DNA of 64,000 bases, taken from positions 148,001 to 212,000 of the forward strand of contig NZ_SMBP01000001.1 of assembly GCF_004341945.1 (NCBI RefSeq), in the 5' to 3' direction. A program made the translations under genes and the position numbers. Below are positions 28,625 through 36,965 of the stretch, one piece after another; positions within the stretch are counted from its first letter, which is position 1; each line of letters begins with the position of its first letter. The DNA comes from Longicatena caecimuris. Lineage in GTDB: Bacteria; Bacillota_I; Bacilli_A; Erysipelotrichales; Erysipelotrichaceae. The notes under the pieces were generated by a model. The model searched no databases. It was not told the DNA's origin and was given only the letters and a program-made list of their open reading frames with translations.

Positions 28625-29170
28625 CTATTTGAAAGTGACTTCAATGAAATATTTCTGATTTGTTACTTCACTGACGGTTTTCATGATTTCATTTGCTAAT
28701 TTTTTTTCATCTTTTTTATCAAATACATTCACGATACATGTATTATCCTTAATTTCAACTGCTACATTCAATTTTTCTTTACTTAATGCCTGTGCAACTT
28801 TCTGTTGCATTTCTTTGTCATCTTTTAATTCTTCCATCGTTGTCAATGCCTGCTTTTTCGCTGTTTCATCTGCATCACCTTTTGATAGAACCGAACTGTT
28901 TTTGTTAATTTCACTATCTTTTTTCTTGTCAATTTCTTCCTGCAGTTTCGCTGCCTCATTCACTTTGGATGTATCCTTGCTTTCTTCCTGTTTCCCTGTT
29001 TTCGTCTCTTTATTTTCTATCTTGTCTTTACTGTTTGAATCGCCAGTTTCTTCTTGTGGCGTATTCTCCTTCATCACTGCTGTTGTATCACTTGGCAGCG
29101 TGACATAGTATACACTTAACATCAAAATTAATGAAAACATGGTCAGAAATGCAAGTGCCTGTTTATTCAT
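28625..29170 (-). CDS. spoIIIAH: Stage III sporulation protein AH
   Basis: A 181-aa protein with one N-terminal membrane helix (about 6-26), a long charged Lys/Glu/Asp/Ser linker and a C-terminal ring-building YscJ/FliF-like domain (about 100-181). In Bacillus, SpoIIIAH of the mother cell binds forespore SpoIIQ to form the feeding channel. The start follows AAGGAGG. No spoIIIAA-AG genes lie upstream in this window, where a RelA/SpoT-domain gene sits instead, so the operon has been split or lost. Confidence 0.83.
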   Translation of the reverse strand: MNKQALAFLTMFSLILMLSVYYVTLPSDTTAVMKENTPQEETGDSNSKDKIENKETKTGKQEESKDTSKVNEAAKLQEEIDKKKDSEINKNSSVLSKGDADETAKKQALTTMEELKDDKEMQQKVAQALSKEKLNVAVEIKDNTCIVNVFDKKDEKKLANEIMKTVSEVTNQKYFIEVTFK

Positions 29171-29248
29171 AGAAAATGCCCTCCTTGCTACTACACTACT
29201 ATGCAAAAGGGCATCTTAATATGTCTATTAGGTTTCAAAAAGATAGGC

Positions 29249-30622
29249 TCAACTGAAAATCTTGCGCATACGTGTCATCCATTCATCATAATACGCTTCC
29301 TTATACTGCATAAAATCAGAATAACTGATGACGCGTTTTTCCAATTCTTCAATAAACTTCACAAAAGCCTTATTTATGGCGATCATCTTATCATCGTGAA
29401 TAATCTTGATCGTTCCTATTTCACAAAGTGAATTCGCCAACATTCGCGAACACTCATCATGTAATAAATCACTCTGATCCATCGGCAGTCGTACAAAGCT
29501 TGTGTTTAGCCAGTAATTGTCTACCAAATAATTGCGAATTACCGTTAAGAACAAACTGAAGTCTTCCATATTATTCCCTGGTTCAATGGCAAATAACATA
29601 TTAAAGAAGACAAACCAATCATAGTCTTCATTAATGATGGAGAGTAAATAGGTCCCTAAGATATGAACAAAAACATCTTGTGAATAAAAACCTTCCTCCA
29701 TCACGATTTCATTTTCAAAGTCCATATGTATGGAGTTCAATTTCTTAAACGTCCGAAACAAAGTCGCAATACGGTCATTATTTCCGCCATCATAGCGAAT
29801 ATCCTTAATGAAGATATAATGACCTAAAATCGTTGAAGTGTTCTTTAGATTCATAGTAAAACCAATAGATTCATTCATTTTCGTCGCGAATAAATCATTA
29901 ATTGCCTTACTGATTTGTTTTTCAAAACTTGATTCGGTAATATTGGCATCTCCTAAGGATGTTGACTGCATCTGATCATAAATAATGTTAAGCTGGCGAT
30001 CGGTTATTGTCAGGTTGGCTTTGATACTGGCCAATAAATCTTTCATGAAATCATCGTACACATAATAATTGGTGTTCTTATAAACCAATTTATGCTCAAT
30101 TTCTCCCCAAAAGGAATGTACCAGTGCTTTTATCTGCAATTCCATATTCACCTTCACACCATTTTTGAGATAGTAACCGTCAATGCGATAGATGGCAAAT
30201 CCATTTTTTTGAATCTGTGGTTGGCGGGAAGCGCAATCCAGATAAAATAGTGGATGCGCCTCATTGCAATAATACCCATCATCTTCATTACGAACATTCA
30301 TACGTTCGCGAATGATATTTAATACTTTATATTCATCCTCAATGAAACGACATTCAATAATAAAACCAATCAAATCGCTTAGATTGTCCAAAATATCTTG
30401 CGCATTTTGATAGTCCACATAAAACCGATTGCGGATAATCTTTTCTCGTAGACTTTCTTTGCTTTTGACGCGCGAATTCACATCAACGATCATCTCGGTT
30501 TTATTAGCAAATAAGTCTTTTAGCGCTTTACGAATATCTTTTTCCACTTCATGATAAAATGCATTATTTTCTTCTAGTAACGCTAATGCCTCATCAATTG
30601 TATCAAATAGCTTTAAACGCAT
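29249..30622 (-). CDS. RelA/SpoT-domain protein with long C-terminal extension
   Basis: A 457-aa protein. Residues about 40-185 resemble the (p)ppGpp synthetase (RelA_SpoT) fold: RVKSKESLREKI (51-62) matches the basic RxKxxxS region, DLIGFIIECRF (83-93) the DxxGxR metal/substrate region, and ELQIKALVHSFWGEIEHKL (161-179) the ExQI...W..IEH signature. The basic residue expected after Gly in the second motif is not conserved in place. The remaining 270 residues, rich in Phe, Asn and Asp, are unrecognised. There is no HD, TGS or ACT domain. The product could be an alarmone or another RelA-fold nucleotide; the extension may sense or inhibit. ATG 30622 directly follows the ribF stop. Confidence 0.75.
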   Translation of the reverse strand: MRLKLFDTIDEALALLEENNAFYHEVEKDIRKALKDLFANKTEMIVDVNSRVKSKESLREKIIRNRFYVDYQNAQDILDNLSDLIGFIIECRFIEDEYKVLNIIRERMNVRNEDDGYYCNEAHPLFYLDCASRQPQIQKNGFAIYRIDGYYLKNGVKVNMELQIKALVHSFWGEIEHKLVYKNTNYYVYDDFMKDLLASIKANLTITDRQLNIIYDQMQSTSLGDANITESSFEKQISKAINDLFATKMNESIGFTMNLKNTSTILGHYIFIKDIRYDGGNNDRIATLFRTFKKLNSIHMDFENEIVMEEGFYSQDVFVHILGTYLLSIINEDYDWFVFFNMLFAIEPGNNMEDFSLFLTVIRNYLVDNYWLNTSFVRLPMDQSDLLHDECSRMLANSLCEIGTIKIIHDDKMIAINKAFVKFIEELEKRVISYSDFMQYKEAYYDEWMTRMRKIFS

Positions 30623-30623
30623 G

Positions 30624-31556
30624 CTATCCTTCCTTTCTTTGCCTAAAATAGTTTCTGGCACGATCACAGTCTTTGAGCAACTGCTCTTTTAACTCCTGCA
30701 TGCCGGCAAATTTCTGCTCTTCGCGTAAAAAACGATGAAATCTGAATGTAACCGTTTTATCATAAATCATTTTATCAAAATCAAGTAAATATGCTTCAAT
30801 CGATGTGTTTTGCTGATAATTAAAGCTTGGATTATGTCCGACATTAATAATCGCCATCCACCAGGTATCTAATACAAACACACTTCCAATATAAACACCC
30901 TGCTTTGGCATGATATATTCACCCTGTGTTTTAAGATTCGCTGTAGGAAAACCATACTTGCGTCCAACTCGATTACCACTTTTCACAATACCTCGCATTT
31001 CATAAAAGCGCCCCATAATATCTGCCGTTTCTTCCATTTCACCACGTTTTATGGATTGTTCTATACGAGTTGAACTAATTTTCTCATTGGCACTGGCGAT
31101 TTCTTCAACGACCTCTACTTTAAAAAAATGCTGAGCCTGTAACGTTTTTACACTGCCTTCTCCACGATTGGCGTAATGAAAATCATAACCACATACTAAT
31201 GTTTCAATATGCAATGGTTTTAAGACAAGCTCATGAAATTGTTCATAGCTAAGTTGCGCCATATCCTTTTGAAAATCAAGTATGATCCATTTCTGGATCC
31301 CCAGTTTTGCGCCAATATCTTGTCGATGTTTCATCGGTGTAATATGGGGAATATTGTGCAATTTTTTCAATACGACCCAGGGATCTGGATCAAAGGTAAT
31401 CAGCGCTGGAATGGTATGGGTTTTTTCAGCTATTTCCAGCACCCGTTTTACCAACTGTTGGTGACCTAGATGTAAACCGTCAAAATACCCGATACAAGCC
31501 GTTATACGTTCCCGGCATTCTATGGGTGTATGTATATTAAATCGTAATATTTCCAT
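30624..31556 (-). CDS. ribF: Bifunctional riboflavin kinase/FAD synthetase
   Basis: A 310-aa enzyme: N-terminal nucleotidyltransferase (GYFDGLHLGHQQLV) making FAD and C-terminal flavokinase (GNRVGRKYGFPTANL) making FMN. truB-ribF order is typical of Firmicutes. The start at 31556 follows AGGTGAA and lies 8 bp past the truB stop. Confidence 0.94.
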   Translation of the reverse strand: MEILRFNIHTPIECRERITACIGYFDGLHLGHQQLVKRVLEIAEKTHTIPALITFDPDPWVVLKKLHNIPHITPMKHRQDIGAKLGIQKWIILDFQKDMAQLSYEQFHELVLKPLHIETLVCGYDFHYANRGEGSVKTLQAQHFFKVEVVEEIASANEKISSTRIEQSIKRGEMEETADIMGRFYEMRGIVKSGNRVGRKYGFPTANLKTQGEYIMPKQGVYIGSVFVLDTWWMAIINVGHNPSFNYQQNTSIEAYLLDFDKMIYDKTVTFRFHRFLREEQKFAGMQELKEQLLKDCDRARNYFRQRKEG

Positions 31557-31564
31557 AATTTCAC

Positions 31565-32395
31565 CTACCACAATCCGCGAATACAACGAAAGACATCGCC
31601 ATGATCACGTTCATATAAAGCTATGACATCACCTTTATCTAAAATTGCCAAGCGATTATCCTCACATTGCAAACGTATATGTTTCCCATTATAAATATCT
31701 GAAATTGGTGTATAAGGAACACTTGTGTAATGATCCAACACGTCCTTTATAGGGTGTAAGATAAACTCGCCTTTTTTCACATCATCTAACGTCACACAAT
31801 CCTGTATGCTAAATCGCCCAACACGCGTGCGGATCAAAGAAGACATACATCCATAGTTTCCTGTGTTTTCGGCAATATCATGGCACAATGAACGTACATA
31901 CGTGCCACTGCTACAACTTACCCTAAATTGTAGTTTTACCTCATCAAGTGCTTGAATATCATAAATTTCCACGCTTCTTACCGGGCGTATCACATGCTCA
32001 TGATTACGAGCATATTCATAAAGCTTTTTTCCATTAACTTTAATACTTGAAATCATTGGAGGGACCTGTTCAATCACACCGCGAAATTTATCAAGTTCTT
32101 TTTGCAAATCTTTAATTGGTATAACCGGTTTTTCATCCAAAACCTCTTCCCAAATATCATCACTAATGGTTTTCTTGCCCAATTCCATGCTTGCGATATA
32201 TTCTTTATCCGTATCTGCTAAAAACGGTAATACTTTACAAGCTCTGCCAACCAACACGAGCAAGACACCGGTCGCATTAGGGTCTAATGTACCACTGTGA
32301 CCGATTTTCTTTATATGAAGGATCTTTCTCAACTGTGCAACCACATCGTGAGAAGTCATCCCTGCTTCTTTATTTATCAATAAAATACCATCCAT
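31565..32395 (-). CDS. truB: tRNA pseudouridine-55 synthase
   Basis: A 276-aa enzyme forming pseudouridine 55 in the tRNA T-arm. The catalytic Asp lies in HSGTLDPNATGVL. A PUA-like C-terminus follows. The start at 32395 follows GGTGATG; earlier in-frame starts lack a site. It leads the truB-ribF-RelA/SpoT unit, divergent from the TtcA-like gene. Confidence 0.93.
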   Translation of the reverse strand: MDGILLINKEAGMTSHDVVAQLRKILHIKKIGHSGTLDPNATGVLLVLVGRACKVLPFLADTDKEYIASMELGKKTISDDIWEEVLDEKPVIPIKDLQKELDKFRGVIEQVPPMISSIKVNGKKLYEYARNHEHVIRPVRSVEIYDIQALDEVKLQFRVSCSSGTYVRSLCHDIAENTGNYGCMSSLIRTRVGRFSIQDCVTLDDVKKGEFILHPIKDVLDHYTSVPYTPISDIYNGKHIRLQCEDNRLAILDKGDVIALYERDHGDVFRCIRGLW

Positions 32396-32472
32396 GTCAT
32401 CACCGTGTATCATTATAACATAAAAATCAAGAATTTCTTGTGGTTAGCCTGTGAAAGAACGAAAAAATCATG

Positions 32473-32478
32473 TATAAT
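32473..32478 (+). promoter_or_regulatory. -10 element of the TtcA-like gene
   Basis: TATAAT with no good -35. It contains the first in-frame ATG of the next gene, so translation must start further on. Confidence 0.55.
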
Positions 32479-32508
32479 GATACAGATTTGAGAAAGAGCG
32501 TGATAAGG

Positions 32509-33456
32509 ATGAAATTACATAAGATACTTGGGGATATTCGTAAAGCGGATCAGGACTATGGCTTAATACAAGATGGTGATCGTATTGGCGTTGGAGTGAG
32601 TGGCGGAAAAGACAGCATGGTATTATTAACTGCATTACATATGTATGCAAAATTTTGCGATCGTCGATTCGAAGTTGTCGGTATCCATATTAAACTCGGC
32701 TTTCCTAACATGGATTTTCAAGAGGTGACACAATTTTGTGAGCGCCTTGGTATTGAATTTCATCAGATTGATTCCAAGGTTTATGAAATATTAAAACGTA
32801 ATTTAGATAAAAATGGTCGTATCCGCTGCAGTTTATGCTCCAAGTTCAAAAAAGCTACCGTTAACCAAGCCGCAAAAGATCTACATTGTAATAAAGTTGC
32901 CTTTGGTCATCACAGTGATGATGCTATAGAAACCTTATTAATGAATGCAATTCATGGCGGTAAACTAGCCACCTTCTTGCCTAAAATGCATTTATCAAAT
33001 GATGATATCACCTTTATCCGTCCGCTGATCTATGCGCATGAAAATGATATTTTGAATGCCCAAATGTTAAACGATATTCCCTTTGTAAAAAGTACCTGCC
33101 CCAATGATGGTTACACGGAACGTCAGGCGATGAAAGATATGTTAAATCATTTTTATGAACAATACCCGATGGCTAAGAAAAATTTTATCCGTATGCTGTA
33201 TAATGAAGAGCAGTTATGTTTATGGAAACGCGAAGATGATCACAAACGCATAAAAGAAGAAGCCCGCAAACCAATCGTATTACTGCAAGAGCAGGATAAC
33301 ACCCTATTACAACGAGGCCATAAAACTTTTCTCTGTTATCATCCCCAAGAAAACCCAGCGATGCTGCGCAAGCTGAAAATTAGCGATGATGAAAAAGAAG
33401 CATTGCTGCATCATACAACAACCTTCCAAGAAATTATTGCCAAATATGCAAAATAA
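32509..33456 (+). CDS. TtcA-like tRNA 2-thiocytidine synthetase
   Basis: A 315-aa PP-loop ATPase. The P-loop SGGKDS is at residues 31-36, and a CSLC motif at 107-110 fits the cluster-binding cysteines of TtcA, which thiolates C32 of tRNA. The family also includes TilS and related thiolases. The C-terminal extension is longer than in simple TtcA and ends His/Thr-rich. The start is uncertain: ATG 32509 is chosen because the upstream ATG lies in the -10, but GTG 32500 is possible. Confidence 0.82.
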   Translation: MKLHKILGDIRKADQDYGLIQDGDRIGVGVSGGKDSMVLLTALHMYAKFCDRRFEVVGIHIKLGFPNMDFQEVTQFCERLGIEFHQIDSKVYEILKRNLDKNGRIRCSLCSKFKKATVNQAAKDLHCNKVAFGHHSDDAIETLLMNAIHGGKLATFLPKMHLSNDDITFIRPLIYAHENDILNAQMLNDIPFVKSTCPNDGYTERQAMKDMLNHFYEQYPMAKKNFIRMLYNEEQLCLWKREDDHKRIKEEARKPIVLLQEQDNTLLQRGHKTFLCYHPQENPAMLRKLKISDDEKEALLHHTTTFQEIIAKYAK

Positions 33457-33514
33457 AAGACGATCACGCATTGTCCTGGAGAATTTCACAGAACCTTTGC
33501 TAATCGTCTTTTTA
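33456..33514 (+). terminator. Terminator of the TtcA-like gene
   Basis: AAAGACGAT pairs with ATCGTCTTT, with an inner GCA/TGC, followed by a T-run. Confidence 0.85.
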
Positions 33515-33569
33515 TATATACTATAATGTTACTTGCCCTACGCAAAACAATCTTACATATTTTGATAAC

Positions 33570-34151
33570 TTATACCGTTTCACTTTCTAAGAAATAAGTA
33601 GCCTCCATATCCGCAGTGCTTAAAGCAAACGACAAAGGGAAATGTTCAAAGGAGTAACCTACACCACGTGCATCATCATTTCCACTAAATCCCATATGAT
33701 AACGAATGGCAAAGGCTTCTTCCCTGCTTAATCGCATAAAACCTGTAATGATATATACACTTTTTTCACCGTGTCCATACGGCAGCTGATCATCAAATTC
33801 ATAATATGGAACTTGTGTCCATGCTCCATTTACTTTAACATTCCGTGTACTTTCTTTATAACAATTCACTTTGCAGATATCATGCAATAATGCAACAATT
33901 GCAATTGTCTCTTCATTATACTCCATGTGATAGACTTCTTTACTGCGTGATCTAGCTAAGTAATCTTTTAAGCAATCATATACATTCAAGCAATGTTCAA
34001 CTAATCCTTGCGCATGAGAGCCATGAAATCTAGTGCTGGCAGGAGCTGTAAAAAAATCACTATGATGTAATAAATACTCTAATAGCTTATCACTTCCGTC
34101 ACGATGAATATGTTCTTGATATAAGCTTATAAAACGTTCTTTTGCATCCAT
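33570..34151 (-). CDS. HD-domain phosphohydrolase
   Basis: A 193-aa HD-superfamily protein. Metal ligands are the His in FHGSHAQGLVEHCLNV and the HD pair in ALLHDICKVNCY, with later His in RYHMGF and Asp in STADMEATY. The family hydrolyses phosphates of nucleotides or nucleic acids; the substrate here is unknown. The start at 34151 follows AAAGGAG. An extended -10 TGCTATACT lies upstream, the same element as in front of the neighbouring 6S-like RNA. Confidence 0.78.
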   Translation of the reverse strand: MDAKERFISLYQEHIHRDGSDKLLEYLLHHSDFFTAPASTRFHGSHAQGLVEHCLNVYDCLKDYLARSRSKEVYHMEYNEETIAIVALLHDICKVNCYKESTRNVKVNGAWTQVPYYEFDDQLPYGHGEKSVYIITGFMRLSREEAFAIRYHMGFSGNDDARGVGYSFEHFPLSFALSTADMEATYFLESETV

Positions 34152-34205
34152 AATTATCTTCTCCTTTATTCTTACAATTAGTATAGCATGAAATAAAGCG
34201 AAAAG

Positions 34206-34394
34206 AAAAACAGATGATTGCTCATCTGTCAATTTCTCATATACGTCCGAAGGGAGAAATCTTTCCCTGTATATACAGGTGGGTGATCTGCGTTAGACAT
34301 TAGGATCCCTGCACGTAGCAGGTATTCAACACCATCTAACAACATCCGATCTCCCTTATCTCTAAGCGTAGGAAAAATTTATACCCTCCGGACA
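34206..34394 (-). ncRNA. ssrS: Likely 6S RNA
   Basis: An approximately 188-nt leftward transcript with no ORF. Its ends close into a stem: 5' GTCCG-GAGGG pairs with 3' CTCCC-TT-CGGAC, flanked by ATAT-type pairing. Further in, GTTAGA pairs with TCTAAC, and CCTGC-TACGT-GCAGG forms the apical hairpin. One strand of the open centre carries a small CCTGTATATACAGG hairpin. This rod with a central bubble is the 6S RNA plan. An extended -10 TGCTATACT lies directly upstream and a strong terminator (ACAGATGA-GCAA-TCATCTGT plus T-run, 34201-34229) ends it. Identified by structure, not by a model search. Confidence 0.72.
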
Positions 34395-34399
34395 CATAT

Positions 34400-34408
34400 A
34401 GTATAGCA
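34400..34408 (-). promoter_or_regulatory. Extended -10 promoter of the 6S-like RNA
   Basis: Leftward TGC followed by TATACT (complement of 34400-34405). No clear -35. The start would fall near 34394. Confidence 0.6.
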
Positions 34409-34521
34409 GATAACTTTTGAAATAATACTCTTGACTTTATTTTTTTAGGCGTTCCATTAAATTGGATACTTTAGAATCCTCTTTAACGCTTCTAATCACA
34501 TCATATACAATAGTTTACCAA

Positions 34522-34552
34522 AGTATATTTCATAATGATAAGAATGATACTA
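34522..34552 (+). promoter_or_regulatory. Sigma-G-like promoter before ku
   Basis: AGTATA (34522-34527) and GATACTA (34546-34552), 18 bp apart, resemble the forespore sigma-G consensus TGAATA-N17/18-CATACTA. In Bacillus the ku-ligD pair is a sigma-G target. The match is imperfect, and a weak sigma-A reading (TTTACC at 34514) cannot be excluded. Confidence 0.4.
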
Positions 34553-34586
34553 TCCGAAACAGCCATAATAGCCTTGAGGTGATACC

Positions 34587-35381
34587 ATGGCTGTTGCACA
34601 TAAAGGAGCTATATCTTTTGGACTTGTTCATATCCCAATACAACTGTATCGAACAACACAGGATACAGCTATATCCTTTAATCAACTTTGTAAAGATACC
34701 CATGAACGCGTAAAATATAAAAAATATTGTCCTAATTGTGACAAAGAATTAAAAAGTGAAGATATTGTAAAAGGCTATCAATATGAAAAGGATAAATATG
34801 TCATCATGACAAATGATGAGATTGAAAAGTTAAAAGTTGAAAAAGATCGTACGATCCAGATTCAACATTTCACTTCTTTAGCCAATATCAATGATTTATA
34901 TTATGAAAAGAATTATTATGCTGTTCCTGAGAAACATGCCGAAAAAGCATATGAATTGCTGCGTAAAGCCATGCAGGAAGAAAATGTTGTTGCAGTTGCC
35001 AAAACGGTTATTGGCACTAAAGAAACGCTGCTAGCTCTTTGCCCAAGCGATGAAGAAATTATCGTCAAGACCCTTTTCTATGAAGAAGAATTAGTTGAGA
35101 ATCCCAAAACCATTTTGCACCCGGATATTGATAAAGCTGAGTTGAACATGGCAAAACAATTGATAACATCCATGAGCAAACCATTTGAACCAGAAACGTA
35201 TCATGATGAATTTCAAGAGCGCTTACGCAATGCAATTGAAGAAAAGATTGATGGTCATCAAATACTACACAGCAGCGATCGTAAGGAAGATCATAAAACT
35301 CCAATTGATCTTATGGAAGCTTTAAAGCAATCCATTGAAGCCACGAAGCCGAAAACCAAGCGAAAACGGGTGCGTCACTAA
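34587..35381 (+). CDS. ku: NHEJ end-binding protein Ku
   Basis: A 264-aa bacterial Ku with the typical start AVAHKGAISFGLVHIPIQLY and a beta-barrel core to about residue 200. A zinc-like CPNCD motif is near residue 48. A Lys/Arg-rich tail (KPKTKRKRVRH) probably helps DNA binding. It caps double-strand ends and recruits the ligase encoded next, whose ATG overlaps its stop by one base (TAATG). In spore-formers this pair repairs spore DNA. Confidence 0.94.
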   Translation: MAVAHKGAISFGLVHIPIQLYRTTQDTAISFNQLCKDTHERVKYKKYCPNCDKELKSEDIVKGYQYEKDKYVIMTNDEIEKLKVEKDRTIQIQHFTSLANINDLYYEKNYYAVPEKHAEKAYELLRKAMQEENVVAVAKTVIGTKETLLALCPSDEEIIVKTLFYEEELVENPKTILHPDIDKAELNMAKQLITSMSKPFEPETYHDEFQERLRNAIEEKIDGHQILHSSDRKEDHKTPIDLMEALKQSIEATKPKTKRKRVRH

Positions 35382-36316
35382 TGCATTTTCCCTTATACGA
35401 TCCCATGTTAATCGGAACAGAACAGCCTCCATTTGACGATGATGCATATATTTACGAGATTAAAATGGATGGTGTTCGTTGTTTAGCTTATCTTTATAAA
35501 GATCATGTAGAACTTATCAATAAACGTCATCTAAAATTAAATTCTAAGTTTCCTGAACTAAAAAGTTTATATAAACAAGCAAAGAAGCCTTGTGTGATCG
35601 ATGGAGAATTGCATGTTTTTCAAGATGGAAAAAGTGATTTTTTCGCCATTCAAAGAAGAACTCTTACAAGTGATCCTTTTCGTATACGTCAACATAGTAA
35701 AAAGTTTCCTGCTGTCTTCACTGCTTTTGATATTTTAAATCTTGATGGTGAAGATCTTTGTCAAAAGCCTTTGATGGAACGAAAAAAATTGCTTGAAAAG
35801 AACATTAAAGAATCCCCTATCTGTAATATCTCTCGTTACATCGAACAAGAAGGAAAAGCTTTGTTTGCTTTAACGAAGCAACAACAACTGGAAGGTATCG
35901 TCGCAAAGCGTAAAGAAAGTCTGTATCAACCAGGCAAGCGCACAAAAGAATGGATCAAATGCAAACATCTATTGGAAGCCGATTTTGCTGTTGTTGGTTA
36001 TATTCCCAAAGAACATGCCATGCTCTCCTTAGTGCTAGCTGCTTATGATAACCAAAAACTGCAATATTGTGGGCATGTTACCATGGGTGTATCCAAAGAT
36101 TATTTATTTGCCCATATCAAAGACACGATTCCTTGCCCTTTTTCTGTCCTGCCAGATGGCAATGAGGATGCCACTTGGATATCGCCGTTTTTATGCGGTA
36201 CCGTGAAATTTATGGAATACACACAAAGCGGTGGTATGCGTCAGCCAGTATTTAAAGGCTTTCGTGAGGATAAGCAACCTATTGAATGTCTAATGCATCA
36301 GTTACAAGAACACTAA
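35381..36316 (+). CDS. ligD: ATP-dependent DNA ligase of NHEJ (LigD ligase domain)
   Basis: A 311-aa ligase. The adenylated Lys28 lies in EIKMDGVR, with ELHVF, FTAFDIL, EGIVAKR and KTKEWIKCK-type motifs following, then an OB-fold (about 205-305). It seals ends held by Ku. It lacks the polymerase and phosphoesterase domains of full LigD, so gap filling must come from elsewhere. It is convergent with ogt, with stops one base apart. Confidence 0.92.
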   Translation: MHFPLYDPMLIGTEQPPFDDDAYIYEIKMDGVRCLAYLYKDHVELINKRHLKLNSKFPELKSLYKQAKKPCVIDGELHVFQDGKSDFFAIQRRTLTSDPFRIRQHSKKFPAVFTAFDILNLDGEDLCQKPLMERKKLLEKNIKESPICNISRYIEQEGKALFALTKQQQLEGIVAKRKESLYQPGKRTKEWIKCKHLLEADFAVVGYIPKEHAMLSLVLAAYDNQKLQYCGHVTMGVSKDYLFAHIKDTIPCPFSVLPDGNEDATWISPFLCGTVKFMEYTQSGGMRQPVFKGFREDKQPIECLMHQLQEH

Positions 36317-36317
36317 C

Positions 36318-36854
36318 TTATAACGCCGTTCCCCTCTTTGGTCGGTAAAAGGCATCCATCGCTACGTTTTCTAATGTAAGAAGCTGTATTTTCTTATCTA
36401 ATCCCCCACCATATCCTGTAAGATTTCCTTTTGCGCCTACGACGCGATGACAAGGAATAATGATAGATATTGGATTATGACCAACCGCATAGCCAACCGC
36501 TTGGGCTGACATTTTCGCTTTTCCTTGTTCTGCTGCAATTTGCTTTGCTATATCTCCATACGTTATGGTTTGTCCATAGGGAATGGTTTTTAAAATTTCC
36601 CACACCCGTAAGCAAAAAGCACTTCCACTCAATCGCATAGGTACATCAATTTTAGGATTTTGACCTTTAAAATAAGCATTTAACCACCTACGTGTCTTAT
36701 GAAAAACGGGCAGTTCTTCATGGAATTGCTCTTTTTCTATTTCACATAACTCGCTAAATCTTGAAGTAGTAAACCATAAACCTGTTAAATTTTCTCCATC
36801 ACTCGTTAGAATAATTCTTCCAATGGCAGATTCATAAAAACACTTATATTCCAT
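36318..36854 (-). CDS. ogt: Methylated-DNA-protein cysteine methyltransferase
   Basis: A 178-aa suicide repair protein that takes the methyl group from O6-methylguanine. The acceptor Cys135 lies in IIIPCHRVVG, preceded by the winged-helix segment PYGQTITYGDIAKQIA. The start at 36854 follows GGAGGA; a TTG six bases upstream is less likely. With ku and the ligase it forms a small repair patch. Confidence 0.93.
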   Translation of the reverse strand: MEYKCFYESAIGRIILTSDGENLTGLWFTTSRFSELCEIEKEQFHEELPVFHKTRRWLNAYFKGQNPKIDVPMRLSGSAFCLRVWEILKTIPYGQTITYGDIAKQIAAEQGKAKMSAQAVGYAVGHNPISIIIPCHRVVGAKGNLTGYGGGLDKKIQLLTLENVAMDAFYRPKRGTAL

Positions 36855-36965
36855 AAACAATCCTCCATCTGCTTTTCTATTTCACTATAACACAGGATAA
36901 CACAGGTGCATATAACAAAAAACTTAATTGTTTAGTAAACATTTTCTAAGTGTTAAGATTTTCCA

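Noticed and set aside
28683-29108. 141-aa Ser/Phe-rich rightward ORF
   Set aside because: It is the antisense of the Lys/Glu-rich linker of spoIIIAH.
34462-34713. 83-aa ORF upstream of ku
   Set aside because: It overlaps ku in another frame and has no ribosome site or recognisable domain.
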